Source of the DNA: DAOUJW01 sp965218945
GTDB taxonomy: Bacteria; Chloroflexota; Dehalococcoidia; Lucifugimonadales; UBA2985
Direction: 5' to 3'
Length of the DNA: 64,000 bases
NCBI GenBank assembly: GCA_965218945.1
Contig: OZ244718.1
Coordinates: 434,001-498,000 of the forward strand
The notes below the pieces were generated by a model, which saw only the letters and a list, made by a program, of their open reading frames with translations, was not told the origin of the DNA and made no database searches. Positions 8,680 through 17,957 of the stretch are shown piece by piece (position 1 is the first letter of the stretch; the number at the start of each line of letters is the position of its first letter). Both the position numbers and the translations under genes were made by a program.

Positions 8680-9996
8680 ATGGACAAGACTCCCGTGAAC
8701 GGGACCCGGCCCCCTCGAAGGCTTGGGCCCCTGCGAGCCTTTGCATATCCCCAGTTCCGCATCTTCTGGATTGCCTCCCTGATCTCCATAACTTCCTTCT
8801 TCATGACTATGATCGCTCGTGGGTGGTTGGTCCTGGATCTGACCGACTCATCCTTCATGGTGACCGCCGTTAACGCCGTGGGAATGGTTCCCATGCTGCT
8901 CTTCTCAGTATTTGGTGGCGTGATTGCTGACAGGATGAACCGGAGGTTGGTGCTGATTGTCAGCGACGCCTTTAATCTTGCAGTCGTTCTCGCACTGGCG
9001 CTCCTCATAGTCGCCGACATGGTGGAGGTGTGGAATGTGTTCGCCCTCACCATCCTGCACGGCGTCGGCTTTGCCCTTGGGATGCCGGCCAGGGCGGCGA
9101 CGGTGTCCAACCTGGTGGACCACAAAGACCTGGCCAGCGGCGTGGCCCTGTTCACCACGATATTCAGCGCAGGGCAGCTGGTTGGACCTGCCCTGGCGGG
9201 ATACCTGATCAACGCCTACGGAATGGGCTTCTGCTTCGTCGTGGCCTGCGTCGTGCTGGCTCCCGCGCTGGTCTTTCTCTTTCTACTGAGGATTCCAAGC
9301 GCGGCCCCCGGCTTCGGGGCGCCCGCTCAGACTACGGTCCTGGACAGCATATTGCAGGGCATGAACTTCGTGCGCAGGGATAGAGTGCTGATGGGACTGC
9401 TGCTGCTGGGCGCGGCTCTCACGATTTTCGCCATGCCGTACATGACGCTCCTGCCAGTCTTCGCACGGGACATCCTCAACGCCGGCCCCAGCGGCCTTGG
9501 GTGGCTCGGCGCTATGGGTGGAGCGGGAGCCATCGCAGGCTCGATAACAGTTGCCTCCTTCAGCAATCCAAAGCAGCTGAAGACGCTCATGATCGCCGGC
9601 GGGCTGGGCCTTGGACTCTTCATAGCCTTCTTCGCCTACTCCACAATCTATCTACTCTCCCTGGTCCTGGTCCTGCTGGTGGGATACCTGTTCCAGATAT
9701 TCATGACCAGCAACTTCACACTGGTCCAGATAATCTCCCCCGACTACATAAGGGGAAGGGTGCTGAGCATACGAATGATCGCAGCCGGCATGGGCCCCGT
9801 GGGAATGGTTATGCTGGGAGTCGGCGCGGAGGCGTGGGGCGCGCCTGCTGCCACGGCCGCGATGGGCATTGTCTCGCTGGCCCTGGTGTGTGCGATACTC
9901 GTTGGGATTCCGGCCATCAGGAGAGCTGAGACGGCGGTAGGCGATGCAGCGCCACAGCAGGCGGAGGAAACCCCGGCAGCCGCGACCTCTTCCTAG
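8680..9996 (+). CDS. MFS transporter, EntS/MFS_3-type exporter
   Basis: 438 residues with twelve predicted membrane helices. The start RAFAYPQFRIFWIASLISI and the motif GGVIADRMNRRLVL between helices 2 and 3 are typical of the enterobactin-exporter-like MFS_3 group. It is probably a proton-driven efflux protein of the inner membrane; the substrate is unknown. ATG 8680 is annotated, but its best Shine-Dalgarno (GGAGG at 8657) is 18 bases away. That GGAGG is 6 bases before an in-frame ATT at 8668, so an ATT start is conceivable. Its stop overlaps the stop of pth on the other strand within a CTAG palindrome. Confidence 0.87.
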   Translation: MDKTPVNGTRPPRRLGPLRAFAYPQFRIFWIASLISITSFFMTMIARGWLVLDLTDSSFMVTAVNAVGMVPMLLFSVFGGVIADRMNRRLVLIVSDAFNLAVVLALALLIVADMVEVWNVFALTILHGVGFALGMPARAATVSNLVDHKDLASGVALFTTIFSAGQLVGPALAGYLINAYGMGFCFVVACVVLAPALVFLFLLRIPSAAPGFGAPAQTTVLDSILQGMNFVRRDRVLMGLLLLGAALTIFAMPYMTLLPVFARDILNAGPSGLGWLGAMGGAGAIAGSITVASFSNPKQLKTLMIAGGLGLGLFIAFFAYSTIYLLSLVLVLLVGYLFQIFMTSNFTLVQIISPDYIRGRVLSIRMIAAGMGPVGMVMLGVGAEAWGAPAATAAMGIVSLALVCAILVGIPAIRRAETAVGDAAPQQAEETPAAATSS

Positions 9997-10550
9997 TTGT
10001 ATAGGTTCATGGCCCGCTCCAGGCCGTCCCTCAATACGTCCATCACCGCGTCCCGCGCCGTCGACAGCGCCTCCGCAATCAGAGGCTGCTCCTCGGTGGT
10101 AAAGCCGCCAAGTACGTGCTTGATCTCGTCAACGTCCTCCGACGGCCGCCCTATTCCTATACGGACGCGGGGAATGTCCCGGCTTCTCAGGGCAGCGATG
10201 ATGGACCCCATACCTTTCTGCCCTGCACCACTCCCGGACGGCCGGATGCGAACCCTGCCCAGCGGCAGGTCCATGTCGTCGTATATGATGAGCAGGTCGC
10301 TGAGAGAGACCGGAAAGCGGGTGGTCAGGTACGACAGGGCCTCTCCGCTGTTGTTCATAAACGTGCGGGGCTTGGCCAGCACGACCTCTTCCCCCTCAAT
10401 GAAGCCCCGGCCGATGACGACCGTAGCGCGCCTTTCGGAAAGCCGTATACCTGCCAGTGCGGCGACCGCGTCCACGCACATGAATCCTACGTTGTGCCTG
10501 GACCTGGCGTAGCGCTCGCCCGGGTTCCCCAGCCCAACGACGAGCTTCAT
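9993..10550 (-). CDS. pth: Peptidyl-tRNA hydrolase
   Basis: 185 residues, the usual size. Pth frees tRNA from prematurely released peptidyl-tRNA. All core motifs are visible: VGLGNPGERY (Asn10 region), catalytic His in SRHNVGF (about 19-24), FMNNSGE (substrate Asn), YDDMDLPLG (catalytic Asp), and GAGQKGMGS in place of the GGHNGL loop of Escherichia coli, a common variant. No clear ribosome-binding site precedes ATG 10550. It converges with the MFS gene, the two sharing the CTAG at 9993-9996. Confidence 0.95.
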   Translation of the reverse strand: MKLVVGLGNPGERYARSRHNVGFMCVDAVAALAGIRLSERRATVVIGRGFIEGEEVVLAKPRTFMNNSGEALSYLTTRFPVSLSDLLIIYDDMDLPLGRVRIRPSGSGAGQKGMGSIIAALRSRDIPRVRIGIGRPSEDVDEIKHVLGGFTTEEQPLIAEALSTARDAVMDVLRDGLERAMNLYN

Positions 10551-10718
10551 TGGCTAATCGAGAGAAGTTTCAAAAGGGCCGCGGGTTGAAGAGGAGGAAG
10601 TAAGCCTATGAGATAGAGTTGCATAGCGATTCAGATCGCGCGGCAATGCTTGATTGGTAATATATCACTCTAGCCATACTATGCTAGTCTTGTCTAACAT
10701 GAGACACTATTTGCAGCA

Positions 10719-11309
10719 CTAATATTTAGAGTCGTCGTCCATTTCATCTTGAGCATCCCATGTCCCGCTCCGCTCGCGTTGTATGCGGCGGGCAATATAT
10801 CGGTAATCTGGTTCTGGGTTTGCAAGAGGCTGCCCCTGCTTTCCAACAGCTGGAGCGAGTCGAAGCTGCATAGCTCTGGTCAAGATTGCGTCCGCTATTA
10901 TAGTTCCTTCGGTAAGAGGGTCGTTTGCATTAGCGAACCCAACCGTGTCGAACCACTCAAGCATTGCGAGCAAGACACGCCTATCAATGTCAGACATTGG
11001 CTTGTTGCGAGTCCTCCTCCCTTCATTTCCTAGTTTCTTGACCTCGTCATCCTCGGTTATGACTGCCTTCAGGATGTCCGACAGGTAGGGGGCAGGCCCA
11101 AATATGTTGGCGACCTTTGCTGCCAAAGCATATCCGTCAATTTCGGGGCGTCCCCATCCCTTTTCGCGTATGTGTTTACACTCTCTCGTTTTTGACGATT
11201 TCCAACCAAGACAAGTACAACTGGCCGTGTAATCGTCAAATCGCTTGATAGTATAAATTTCACCGGTTCGGTCTGATACCACTTGTGCAGTTTCCAAGGG
11301 TGTTGCCAT
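10719..11309 (-). CDS. SWIM zinc-finger domain protein
   Basis: 196 residues from ATG 11309, preceded by AGGGA; an upstream 30-residue extension has no support. An N-terminal SWIM motif, CxCx(10)CxH (Cys31, Cys33, Cys44, His46 in SCTCLGWK and ECKHIREK), suggests DNA or protein binding. The rest is mostly helical and charged with no motif I can name. The gene lies alone between ligA and pth, with long non-coding flanks (144 and 168 bases) that look AT-richer than the neighbours, so it may be a late arrival. Confidence 0.7.
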   Translation of the reverse strand: MATPLETAQVVSDRTGEIYTIKRFDDYTASCTCLGWKSSKTRECKHIREKGWGRPEIDGYALAAKVANIFGPAPYLSDILKAVITEDDEVKKLGNEGRRTRNKPMSDIDRRVLLAMLEWFDTVGFANANDPLTEGTIIADAILTRAMQLRLAPAVGKQGQPLANPEPDYRYIARRIQRERSGTWDAQDEMDDDSKY

Positions 11310-11453
11310 AGTTCCCTGTTCTCCCTTCGGTACGTGCTCTTTGCATGAAGTGACCGAATGCCGTGGCGTCTGGATGTCGTTCTGAGAGCCAAATCTCAAA
11401 TGTCAAGTAAGTCAGGTTACTCTAAACTCCCCAAATTGGCGATACCTATAGCG

Positions 11454-13466
11454 TTACATCCGGAGGAACTGCTCTTCGGAAATGATGGTAATACCCAGCC
11501 TGTTAGCTTGATCCAGTTTGGAGCCGGCCTCCTCGCCGGCCACCAGGAAGCTCGTCTTGCGGCTCACGCTGCTCCCCACTGCGCCGCCAAGCTCCTTGAT
11601 CCGCGCCTCCGCCTGCGACCTGGTCATAGTGCTCAGCCTGCCTGTGACCACAAACTGCATCCCCGTAAACCGCAACTCGCCGGTTACAGTGGAGGTTTCT
11701 TTATCTTGGCTGGGGATGCTCAGCTTGCTTTGTAGTTTCCCGATTATGTTGCGGTTGCCGTCATTCTGGAAGTAGGCGACAACCCCCCCTGCAATTATCT
11801 TGCTGACTCCAGAAACCCTGACCAACTCTTCCTCTGAGGCTTCGGACAGGCTATCCATACTCCCGAAGTGTGAAGCCAGTGTCTCTGCCATCTCCGATCC
11901 CACGTGCGGTATGCCCAAGGCAAAGATCACCCGGGACAGGGAACGCTCCTTGCTGGCCTCTATTGCGTTGAATATGTTTGCGGCGCTTTTTTCGGCCATG
12001 CGCTCCAGCTTAAGCAGGTCTTCTTTAGATATGGAGTAGACGTCCGCAATGTCCTTGACCAGGCCAGCCTCCAGCAGCGCGAGGCACAGTTTCTCTCCCA
12101 TACCCTCGATGTCCATTGCCCCGCGAGACACGAAGTGCTTCAGAAGCTCGAAGAGCTGTGCCGGGCAGGCTGGGTTGGGACAGCGTGTCATGCTTTCCCC
12201 CTTGGATCGAACGACAGCCATCTCGCACCTAGGGCAATTCTTGGGCATAAGGAAGACCTGCTCTTCTCCTGTACGACTATCCACAATAGGTCTCAATATG
12301 TGGGGTATTACCTCTCCGGCGCGCTCCACCACTACCCAGTCGCGGATGCGCAGGTCCTTGCGGCGGAAATCGTCCTCGTTGTGAAGGGTCGCCATCTTGA
12401 CTATCGCCCCGCCCACGTCTACCGGGACCAACTCAGCGTAAGGGTTGAGGCTTCCGGTGCGCCCCACGTTTACGTCTATGTTCAGAATACGGGTTGTGGC
12501 CTGGGTAGCGGGGAACTTGTAGGCAATGGCCCATCGCGGCTCCCTGCCGACGTTGCCCAGGGCATCCTGAAGACGAACGGGGTTTATCTTCACCACAACG
12601 CCGTCTGTCCCGTAGTTAAGCGCCTGCGCCTCTTCAACCCAGCGCCGGTAGTAGCTCTCCGCTTCTTCCAGAGTGCGGCACAGGGCGCTATGGGGATTAA
12701 CCTTGAAGCCCAGGGACTTGAGGTAATCCAGGGTCTGCCACTGGTTGTCTGGTATCGGATCGTCCTCAGCCGGTTCCAGGCTGTAGACGCTGTAAACGAA
12801 GATGTCCAGGGCCCTCTGCGCGGTTATGCGGGAGTCCAGCTGTCGCAGAGAGCCGGCGGCTGTGTTCCTGGGATTGGCGTAAGTGGGCTGTCCCTGCGCC
12901 GCTCTCTCCTCGTTGAGCTTGTCGAAGAGGGAGCGCGGGAAGTAGACTTCGCCGCGCACCTCGAAGCGACGCGGAGCCTCCGGGGGCACTTTGAGCGGAA
13001 TGGAGCGAATGGTGCGAAGGTTGCGGGTGACGTCCTCGCCGCGATAGCCGTCGCCACGGGTCGCGCCGTGAACGAACACGCCATCCTCGTAGGTGAGCGC
13101 TACCGCAAGGCCGTCTATCTTCAGCTCGCACACCATCTCGAAGTCCGCGCCGTCCAGCAGATTGGTGGCCCGCCGATGCCACGCGGCCAGCTCGTCGTCG
13201 TTGAAGGCGTTGGCGAGGCTGAGCATGGGGCGAGGGTGCACCACCTCGGCGAAGCCCTCGGCGGGCGGCGCTCCCACACGCTGGGTGGGAGAGTCCAGGG
13301 TGACCAGCTCCGGGCGCTGCTCCTCCAGACCACGCAACTCCACCATGAGGGCGTCGTAGTCGGCGTCGCTTATATCCGGCCGGTCGAGGACGAAGTAGAG
13401 GTGGTTGTGGCGGTTGATCTCCGTGCGGAGCCGCTCCACCCTCTCTCTAACGGACGCGTCATTCAT
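11454..13466 (-). CDS. ligA: NAD-dependent DNA ligase
   Basis: 670 residues, full length. LigA seals nicks in replication and repair using NAD. In order: Ia domain with the NAD-binding YYxLDxPxISDxxYD pattern (YFVLDRPDISDADYDAL), the adenylation domain with catalytic Lys116 in CELKIDGLAV and the downstream RGDGYRGEDVT and NPRNTAAGSLRQLD motifs, OB fold, a four-cysteine zinc finger (CPRC...CPNPAC, about 405-430), helix-hairpin-helix repeats, and a C-terminal BRCT domain (about 595-670). ATG 13466 matches the family start. It is co-directional with the DUF1015 gene 60 bases upstream. Confidence 0.97.
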   Translation of the reverse strand: MNDASVRERVERLRTEINRHNHLYFVLDRPDISDADYDALMVELRGLEEQRPELVTLDSPTQRVGAPPAEGFAEVVHPRPMLSLANAFNDDELAAWHRRATNLLDGADFEMVCELKIDGLAVALTYEDGVFVHGATRGDGYRGEDVTRNLRTIRSIPLKVPPEAPRRFEVRGEVYFPRSLFDKLNEERAAQGQPTYANPRNTAAGSLRQLDSRITAQRALDIFVYSVYSLEPAEDDPIPDNQWQTLDYLKSLGFKVNPHSALCRTLEEAESYYRRWVEEAQALNYGTDGVVVKINPVRLQDALGNVGREPRWAIAYKFPATQATTRILNIDVNVGRTGSLNPYAELVPVDVGGAIVKMATLHNEDDFRRKDLRIRDWVVVERAGEVIPHILRPIVDSRTGEEQVFLMPKNCPRCEMAVVRSKGESMTRCPNPACPAQLFELLKHFVSRGAMDIEGMGEKLCLALLEAGLVKDIADVYSISKEDLLKLERMAEKSAANIFNAIEASKERSLSRVIFALGIPHVGSEMAETLASHFGSMDSLSEASEEELVRVSGVSKIIAGGVVAYFQNDGNRNIIGKLQSKLSIPSQDKETSTVTGELRFTGMQFVVTGRLSTMTRSQAEARIKELGGAVGSSVSRKTSFLVAGEEAGSKLDQANRLGITIISEEQFLRM

Positions 13467-13526
13467 GGCGATTTGGGCAGGCTTCTAATGTGGGATGTCG
13501 GTTCGCCTCTACCACGGCGTTGGAGC

Positions 13527-14825
13527 CTATTGCGTCAGGCGGTTGATGACAAGGCCCGTGGGCAGCTTGGGGCTGAAGTAGGTGGACTTGATGGGCATGC
13601 GGGCGCCGGAAAGCACCACGTCCTCGAACACGTCCAGGGACAGGGGAGGCAGGACAAAGCCAAGCTGCACGTCGCCGCTGCCGATTGCCTGCGATACCTC
13701 CTCCGGGTCGTGGCTATAGTACAGCAGTCCCCGGTCCACCGCCTCAGACTGCGTGCCCAGGGCAGGCTCCAGCACTCTCTTCTCCAGCGCCCAGGTAGCG
13801 CATCGCTCCAGAGGCGATGTCGACGCTCCGGGCTGCTGCTTGAGGGTCAGGAGAGAGACGCGCTGCCCGCTGGAATCCAGAAGGCCCAGGGCGACTTGCG
13901 ACCCGGCTATCTCCTCCAGGCGGTCCTCCAGGAGCGGCAGAGAGTCGGCGCCGTTGGCGGAGGCGCTGTCCAGGGTCTGTATGTCAAAGCTCGCTTCAAC
14001 CAGCCTCTGGATCTCAGCCAACTGCTCGGAAGACAGGCCCCGAAGCAATCGGTGGTACGGGAGAACCACCAGTCCGGGGTCGTCTATTTCCAGGAGTGAC
14101 ATGAGTACAAAGTCGTGGCCGCCCTCCTGCGCGCCGCCTTCATTCAGGATCTCCCGATAGCGGAGCGCCGTCTCGTAGCGGTGATGGCCGTCGGCCATGT
14201 AGATGGGCACACCGTTCAGGGAATCCCTTATGGTCTCCACGTCGGTCTTTTCAGAGATGCCCCACAGCTTTATGCCCACGTCGTCCAAGCTGGTGTCGAT
14301 GAGAGGCGTCTTCCCGGCCGTCTCCCCTATAACCGCGCCGACCTGTGTCGAGGGGGCGCGGTATATCGCCATTAGCGGGCTGAGGTTTGCCTCGGTAGCC
14401 GTGAGCAGCTCCAGCCGGTCCTTCTTCGGTCCCTGGGACGTCTCCTCGTGGGGCAGGACGACCCTGCGGGAGAACTCCTCAAGGCGCACCCTGGCCACCA
14501 GGGAGCGTCGCGATCTCGCGTGACCTCTGTGAGAGAACTCCTCCTGTAGCAGGTAGAAGGACGGCTCATCCTCCGGCCGCAGAACACCCTCACCCAGCCA
14601 CTCCTCCAGCAGGCGGGACGCCCTGGTGTAGCGATTGGACTCCGCGGAGTCGTCGGGGGTATCCACTCCGAACTCCAGGCGGACCGCGTTATAGGGGCTT
14701 CTCTTGTGCAGGCTCTCCTGATGCTCCGGGGAGATGACATCGTAGGGCGGACAGAGCAGTTGCCCTATGGTTTCGCTGAGTTTTGAATTGTAGCGTATGC
14801 CCTTGAATGGTTGAACGTCAGCCAC
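13527..14825 (-). CDS. DUF1015 family protein
   Basis: 432 residues from a GTG at 14825 with GGAGA upstream. The family signatures are FKGIRYN, LCPPYDVISPEH near residue 25, NAVRLEFG, YLLQEEF, HEETSQGPKKDR, IYMADGHHRYETAL and the DGHHR loop. DUF1015 proteins are widespread in anaerobes and Chloroflexota; their enzymatic role is not known to me. It is transcribed away from pcrA through a 111-base divergent region and probably together with ligA. Confidence 0.9.
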   Translation of the reverse strand: MADVQPFKGIRYNSKLSETIGQLLCPPYDVISPEHQESLHKRSPYNAVRLEFGVDTPDDSAESNRYTRASRLLEEWLGEGVLRPEDEPSFYLLQEEFSHRGHARSRRSLVARVRLEEFSRRVVLPHEETSQGPKKDRLELLTATEANLSPLMAIYRAPSTQVGAVIGETAGKTPLIDTSLDDVGIKLWGISEKTDVETIRDSLNGVPIYMADGHHRYETALRYREILNEGGAQEGGHDFVLMSLLEIDDPGLVVLPYHRLLRGLSSEQLAEIQRLVEASFDIQTLDSASANGADSLPLLEDRLEEIAGSQVALGLLDSSGQRVSLLTLKQQPGASTSPLERCATWALEKRVLEPALGTQSEAVDRGLLYYSHDPEEVSQAIGSGDVQLGFVLPPLSLDVFEDVVLSGARMPIKSTYFSPKLPTGLVINRLTQ

Positions 14826-14916
14826 TGTTTACTCTCTCCAATTGTAGTGGGATGGGTTACGGATTCAGTATACCGAGAGTCCGGCAAAGCGTCTAGGGTA
14901 GCCGCATCCCTGGTGT

Positions 14917-14922
14917 TATAAT
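14917..14922 (+). promoter_or_regulatory. -10 box of pcrA, implying a nearly leaderless transcript
   Basis: A perfect TATAAT ends 14 bases before the pcrA ATG at 14937, so transcription would start about 7 bases before the start codon. No good -35 box is visible, and there is no room for a Shine-Dalgarno far from the 5' end (only GAGATAAG precedes the ATG). Confidence 0.45.
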
Positions 14923-14936
14923 CCCTCCGAGATAAG

Positions 14937-17147
14937 ATGCACATAGACGTATTGAAAGACCTCAACCAGTCGCAGAGGGAAGCGGTGGAGGCGGTCGATG
15001 GGCCGCTTCTGATACTGGCGGGTCCCGGCAGCGGGAAGACGCGGGTCATCACACATCGCATAGCCCATCTGGTCGTGACATACGGTATCAGCCCGCGTAG
15101 CATCGCAGCCGTAACTTTCACCAACAAAGCCGCGCGTGAGATGCGGGATAGGCTATTCGGCAAGAGCCAGAGTGATCCTACCTCCCCCCTTCTTGGAGAC
15201 CTGTGGAATATGCGCAGCGACTTCAGCGTCGCCACCTTCCACGCCCTGTGCTCCCAGATACTGCGAAGGGAGGCCGACTACGCCGGCCTCGACCGCTCCT
15301 TCGTCATCTACGACCAGGAGGACCAGCTTGTGGTACTCAAGCAGGTGATGGAGCAGCTTCAGATCGACCCACAACGCTTCCCGCCAAGGTCGATTCTCTC
15401 CGCCATCTCTGCCGCCAAGAGCCAGCTGATAGAACCGGACGCCTATCCCCAGGGGCTGTCCAATCCGATGGAGCGCAACATTGCCCAGGCGTACCAGCGT
15501 TACCAGGAGCTGCTGCACTCAAACAACGCCGTGGACTTTGACGACCTGCTGCTCAAGACCCAGGTCCTCTTCCGAGACCACCAGTCGGTGTTGGAGAGGT
15601 ACCGCTCCCGGTTCGAGTACCTCCTCATAGACGAGTTCCAGGACACCAACGTGGCCCAGTACTCCATCGCCAGGCAGCTGGCGAGCAAGCATCGCAACAT
15701 CTGCGTGGTGGGCGACCCCGACCAGGCCATTTACTCATGGCGCAACGCTGACATTCGGAACATCCTCTCCTTTGAGCGGGACTACCCGGACGCCAAGAAG
15801 GTGACCCTGGAGGAGAACTACCGCTCCACCGGAGCCATCGTGGAGGCGGCCACGGAGGTTATCTCCGCCAACCGCCAGAGACTCGGCAAATCCCTAACGA
15901 CCCAGAAGGGTAGGGGAAATCCCCTGTTCGTCAGCGAGGCCTACGACCCGGATGAGGAGGCCGAACAGGTGCTCCGGGAGATCGACCGGCTGAAGCGGGA
16001 AGAGGGGCATAGCCTGGGCGACTGCGCGGTGATGTACCGCGTGAACGCCCAGTCCCGCGCCCTGGAGGAGGTGTGCCTCAGATACGGCATCCCGTACAAG
16101 CTCATCGGGGGACTTCGCTTCTACCAGCGCAGGGAGATCAAAGACGTAATTGCCTATCTGAGGGTCATCCACAACCCCTACGACGAGGTGAGCCTCCGCA
16201 GGATCATAAACGTCCCTCCCAGGGGCATAGGACAGCGCACTCTGGACCAGTTGGTCCATACCGCCCGAGTCCGCAACGTGCCCGTCTACACTGCCGTGCA
16301 GCTTATGGCCGAGACCGGCGACGATGGCGCGCGGCCCAACCGGGCGGTGGCGAGGTTCCTGCACATCATCAACACCCTGATGGAGTACGCCGGAAGCCTC
16401 TCCGTCGAGGAGCTCATAGACGCAGTCCTCGAGCGCGCCGGCTACGGAGAGCACCTGCGAGCCGAGGGTGAGCAGGGCCTTGAGCGGCTGGAGAACATCC
16501 GTGAGCTGAGGTCGACTGCCCACGAGTTCCAGCCGATGGAGCCGGAGGAGCGACTCTCCGCCTTCCTGGAGGGAGCGGCCCTGGTCTCCGACGTGGACTC
16601 CCTGGAGGAGGGTACGGACGCCATCACCCTCATTACGCTGCACCAGGCCAAGGGGCTTGAGTTCCCGGTGGTGTTCATAGTCGGGCTGGAGGAGGGCCTG
16701 CTGCCCCACAGCCGCTCCATTGACGACCCTGACCAGATGGAGGAGGAGCGGCGCCTGTTCTACGTGGGCATGACGCGCGCCAAGGACAGGCTGTACCTCA
16801 CCCGCGCCTTCCGGCGTGGCTTCTGGGGCAACACAGGCCCAACCAGGCCGTCGCGGTTTCTGGGAGACGTCCCTCAGCGTCTCATCACGTCCCTGTCAAT
16901 GGCGGGCCAGAAGAGCGCTGTGCCCGAGCAGCGGAGCGACGCGGCGGCCGCAGAGAAGAGAGCCGCCGTCGCCATCGAAGCGCCGCTCAAGGACGGCGAC
17001 AGGGTCAGGCACTCCAAGTTCGGAGAGGGGATTGTGGTGAGCTGCGCCCCAACGAGCCAGGACTACGAAGTGACCGTGGCGTTCAAGGGAGAGTCCGGTA
17101 TAAAGAAACTGCTGTACAGCTTTGCTCCCCTGGAGAAGGTGGAGTAG
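14937..17147 (+). CDS. pcrA: ATP-dependent DNA helicase PcrA/UvrD (superfamily 1)
   Basis: 736 residues. This 3'-5' helicase acts in excision repair and replication restart. Motifs in order: LNQSQREAVEAV (Q motif), Walker A AGPGSGKTR (28-36), TFTNKAAREM (Ia), LLIDEFQDTN (Walker B/DExx), VGDPDQAIYSWRNA (III), VTLEENYRST (IV), TLHQAKGLEFPVVFIVGLEEG (V) and YVGMTRAKDRL (VI). The C-terminal Tudor-like domain begins DGDRVRHSKFGEGIV and ends SFAPLEKVE. The 3' end is duplicated in diverged form at 17958-18066, beyond a NYN cassette, so this tail may have been recombined. Confidence 0.96.
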   Translation: MHIDVLKDLNQSQREAVEAVDGPLLILAGPGSGKTRVITHRIAHLVVTYGISPRSIAAVTFTNKAAREMRDRLFGKSQSDPTSPLLGDLWNMRSDFSVATFHALCSQILRREADYAGLDRSFVIYDQEDQLVVLKQVMEQLQIDPQRFPPRSILSAISAAKSQLIEPDAYPQGLSNPMERNIAQAYQRYQELLHSNNAVDFDDLLLKTQVLFRDHQSVLERYRSRFEYLLIDEFQDTNVAQYSIARQLASKHRNICVVGDPDQAIYSWRNADIRNILSFERDYPDAKKVTLEENYRSTGAIVEAATEVISANRQRLGKSLTTQKGRGNPLFVSEAYDPDEEAEQVLREIDRLKREEGHSLGDCAVMYRVNAQSRALEEVCLRYGIPYKLIGGLRFYQRREIKDVIAYLRVIHNPYDEVSLRRIINVPPRGIGQRTLDQLVHTARVRNVPVYTAVQLMAETGDDGARPNRAVARFLHIINTLMEYAGSLSVEELIDAVLERAGYGEHLRAEGEQGLERLENIRELRSTAHEFQPMEPEERLSAFLEGAALVSDVDSLEEGTDAITLITLHQAKGLEFPVVFIVGLEEGLLPHSRSIDDPDQMEEERRLFYVGMTRAKDRLYLTRAFRRGFWGNTGPTRPSRFLGDVPQRLITSLSMAGQKSAVPEQRSDAAAAEKRAAVAIEAPLKDGDRVRHSKFGEGIVVSCAPTSQDYEVTVAFKGESGIKKLLYSFAPLEKVE

Positions 17148-17211
17148 ATTCACCCCACACCAGAATTGAATGTGGCAGCCTAAAGGCAATCCGGGACATA
17201 TAAGAGCTAGC

Positions 17212-17240
17212 TTGACAGTAATAACAGGATAGGGTAACTT
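17212..17240 (+). promoter_or_regulatory. Candidate promoter of the NYN cassette leader
   Basis: A perfect TTGACA, a 17-base spacer and TAACTT lie between pcrA and the NYN gene. A transcript from here would start near 17247 and meet a strong terminator hairpin at 17278 before reaching the NYN gene. Confidence 0.5.
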
Positions 17241-17277
17241 GCAGATACACCCCTTGGATGCTTCGGCAACAGGGCGC

Positions 17278-17308
17278 AAGGCTGCCTTCAGGCAGCCTTA
17301 GCTTTTTT
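17278..17308 (+). terminator. Rho-independent terminator between pcrA and NYN gene
   Basis: A 9-bp stem (AAGGCTGCC / GGCAGCCTT) with loop TTCA is followed by AGC and six T. It lies 130 bases after the pcrA stop and just 12 bases before the NYN coding start. It can end pcrA transcription and may attenuate transcripts from the 17212 promoter. Confidence 0.8.
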
Positions 17309-17319
17309 GGGGGAATATC

Positions 17320-17943
17320 ATCCGTACTATCGTCTACGTAGACGGATTCAACCTCTATTATCGAGCCTTGCGCTCTACACCATATCGGTGGCTGGATATC
17401 GGGCGACTGGCGGGACTTCTTCTCCCTCAGCATCAGATTGACCACATACGCTACTTTACAGCGCGTGTTACCAGCCGCCCCGACGACCCTACTCAGGCAC
17501 AGCGGCAGCAGGTGTATCTCCGCGCTCTCCAAACCATACCCAACCTGACTATTCACTACGGTCACTTTCTCTCCGGGAGAAAGTGGCGTCCTCTCGTACA
17601 ACAGCCGTCCAGCGGCTCGCGTATCGTTGAAATAACTGATACCGAAGAGAAGGGTTCAGACGTCAATATCGCAACTTATCTGATGCTGGACGGCTTTGAA
17701 AACTCATATGAACTGGCTGTAGTGATTTCCAACGACTCTGACCTTACACTTCCCATAAGTCTGACGCGCACCAAGCTAGGCAAGCAGGTAGGAGTCATTG
17801 ATCCAAGCAATAGACGCAGCTTCGAATTGCACAATGCCGCGTCTTGGTATAGACCCCTGCGCCGTGGCCCACTAAGCGCAAGTCTATTCCCTGACACGCT
17901 AGCCGATGCTGAAGGCGCCATTACTAAACCCGCGGGCTGGTGA
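17320..17943 (+). CDS. NYN-domain (PIN-like) ribonuclease, initiator codon replaced by ATC
   Basis: 207 residues. NYN domains are metal-dependent RNases of PIN fold. Acidic active-site motifs are present: VYVDGFNLYY at the start, EKGSDVNIATYLMLDGF in the middle and VVISNDSDL. In this family the protein normally begins MRTIVYVDGFNLYY; here the first codon is ATC (17320), with GGGGGA 5 bases upstream, and no ATG, GTG or TTG occurs between the preceding in-frame stop at 17299 and the core. The first in-frame alternative (TTG 17368) would remove the catalytic aspartate. So the gene uses a rare ATC start, depends on frameshifting, or is broken. It sits between pcrA and a displaced pcrA tail. Confidence 0.72.
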   Translation: MRTIVYVDGFNLYYRALRSTPYRWLDIGRLAGLLLPQHQIDHIRYFTARVTSRPDDPTQAQRQQVYLRALQTIPNLTIHYGHFLSGRKWRPLVQQPSSGSRIVEITDTEEKGSDVNIATYLMLDGFENSYELAVVISNDSDLTLPISLTRTKLGKQVGVIDPSNRRSFELHNAASWYRPLRRGPLSASLFPDTLADAEGAITKPAGW

Positions 17944-17957
17944 GCGAGGCAGTCTGT

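Noticed and set aside
9993..9996. Overlapping stop codons of the MFS gene and pth in a CTAG palindrome
   Set aside because: A curiosity of tightly packed convergent genes; no function needs to be invoked.
11904..14099. Long open frame on the plus strand (731 codons) opposite ligA and the DUF1015 gene
   Set aside because: It is the antisense shadow of two clear genes in high-GC DNA; its translation has no domain and low complexity.
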